A DNA stretch of 28,285 nt from Nemertoderma westbladi (taxonomy: Eukaryota; Xenacoelomorpha; Nemertodermatida; Nemertodermatidae). Positions 27,095 to 28,285 of this stretch are shown here, in pieces. The notes beneath the pieces are model-generated. The model saw only the letters and a list, made by a program, of their open reading frames with translations, ran no database searches and had not been told where the DNA came from. Position 1 is the stretch's first letter. The number at the start of each line of letters is the position of its first letter. The stretch lies in the NCBI GenBank assembly GCA_032718475.1, contig JAUCBJ010005022.1, positions 1 through 28,285 on the forward strand, read 5' to 3'. The translations under genes and the position numbers were made by a program.

Positions 27095-28285
27095 TCGTAT
27101 CAGTTTATATGACTGTAATGTTGGCGGTTCGTCAGTAGCTTAGGAATAAGTATGTTGGAATTTTATATAAGAAATGGAAGCAAGTACTAACTTTATACTT
27201 AAACACATTTCGATACTTTCAGAGCCATAATAATTGGGATGATTAAAATTTTTAACATTACAATTTGAACAATGAAATGTTTCATGTTTTCATTTAATAT
27301 TAATATTTTTCATTATTAATAGTTATTTTTATTTTTAAATAATATTTTACCAGCTTAACTAAATTTTTGCCATGAATTACCAGTGACAGATTTGTTTGGT
27401 TTATATTGGTTTGTGACAAGAGATATGGAAATTTAGTCGGGTTCTACATTGTCCTGTCGGGGCACCAGATGTATGGTATTGATGGGGAAAGTGTGGGTTG
27501 TTGGTCAATTATTTCTTTAACAAAGCCGCTGTATTACTACTGTACGCCTGTCGACATAGTCCAATGATAATTGTGATTGTTAAATTAGAGGTTATTATTT
27601 AACTATAACTCATTCCTAATCCCAATTCAATTTATACATTGCCTTTTTCGGTCGCATATTATGAGCCGCAATGTGAAATACTATTTAAACGCCCTTTATT
27701 CCTTAATAATGAGTCGTGATATTGTTTCTTATTTCTATAACAATGTATTTTTTATGAGCTGTGCATAGCTAATTTAAATTTTTTAATTTAATTTAAATCA
27801 TCCCAGTAATTATTTCCTAACTATGTTTTATAGTAAACAGTCGTTTGTTTGTTTGTATTGTTTACTGGAAGTGCATGCGGATTTTGTTGTGGTATAATTA
27901 TAATTATTTTATTGACACGGACATATTAACTACATAAGGAACGGCCGCTATTTTTGTTGAAATAAGTCCGCTGTTTTTTTTATCCTTTCAATGTAATTTG
28001 ACCGTAAATGTCAGTCATGTATATAGGAAAATAAGTTCATAAGAAAAAAACCTTTATTTTACTCTAATTTCTATAAATAAAGTCGAATCTTTATTCCTGA
28101 AAGGTCGGTTATAAATATAGGGTGAAGGGGCAATATATTATGTGATTTGGAATGTTGCTCAAAAAATCCCCCCAACAAAAGTAAGGAAGCATTATTTTAT
28201 GATTGATTTATTAAAATATTAAAGACGTTCTTATTTCTAGTGAATAAAGCTGTCGTTAGCAAACAGTTTGCAGATTATAGTAGTA

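Larger units (their letters stand above)
25768..28285. other. AT-rich terminal region, no gene recognised
   Basis: About 2.5 kb without recognised exons. Two parts stand out. 26360-26530 is GC-richer, with two opposed CCAAT boxes and a 57-codon open frame (26364 on, +, starting MILLIYWLAPLANGE) of no known family. 27070-27150 has two E-box-type motifs followed by a GTATGT that could be a splice donor. The remainder is AT-rich with no repeats of note. Confidence 0.45.

Noticed and set aside
27440-27480. LTR-retrotransposon primer binding site, from CTGGTGCCCCGAC on the minus strand
   Set aside because: No LTR pair, polypurine tract or gag/pol sequence nearby. The word alone is not enough.

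Overview
The window looks like an AT-rich invertebrate animal genome. It holds nuclear genes of animal type (mitochondrial ribosomal protein S35, the ABCE1 maturation factor YAE1, a VPS13/chorein protein and kinase suppressor of Ras), a spliced gene with GT-AG introns, an APE-type LINE, TA-flanked inverted-repeat elements and very large satellites. The phylum cannot be settled from what is here. There are no bacterial-type genes, rRNA genes or convincing tRNA genes.

Layout. Positions 1-5100 are the compact gene-bearing part. MRPS35 (+, 628-1689) and YAE1 (+, 2614-3144) are complete and uninterrupted. A VPS13-family N-terminal ORF (-, 3549-4454) faces YAE1. An approximately 540-bp foldback/MITE element (about 4464-5003) abuts the 5' end of the VPS13-like ORF. 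Three RFX X-box-like sites lie upstream of MRPS35.

From 5733 to 15022 lie the last two coding exons of a KSR pseudokinase gene on the + strand. They are joined in phase 0 across an intron of about 9.0 kb (5863-14869). That intron holds an 18-21 bp minisatellite split by a nearly full-length, recently inactivated LINE (-, about 6755-10511), a large block of the same minisatellite with a 56-bp higher-order unit (10512-12491), and a second, unrelated palindrome-containing satellite. The second satellite contains an 850-bp internal piece of the same LINE (13599-14448).

From 15023 onward no gene was recognised. The region is a series of unrelated tandem arrays: a C-rich minisatellite of about 3.8 kb (16937-20721) that happens to stay open for over 900 codons; a pure GGAGA array of about 288 bp; a 2.3-kb array of 63 copies of a perfect 22-bp palindrome (22802-25075) sitting between the terminal inverted repeats of a mariner-like, TA-flanked element; and a degenerate CACTATGCC minisatellite. 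The end of the window is AT-rich and mostly featureless, with two small islands that could be regulatory.

The strongest candidate for something undescribed is the palindrome array at 22740-25133. A palindromic MITE appears to have grown internally into a 63-unit array while keeping its ends and TA target duplication. Second is the way the LINE and the satellites have disrupted each other inside the KSR intron, including an approximately 150-bp satellite segment duplicated on both sides of the LINE.
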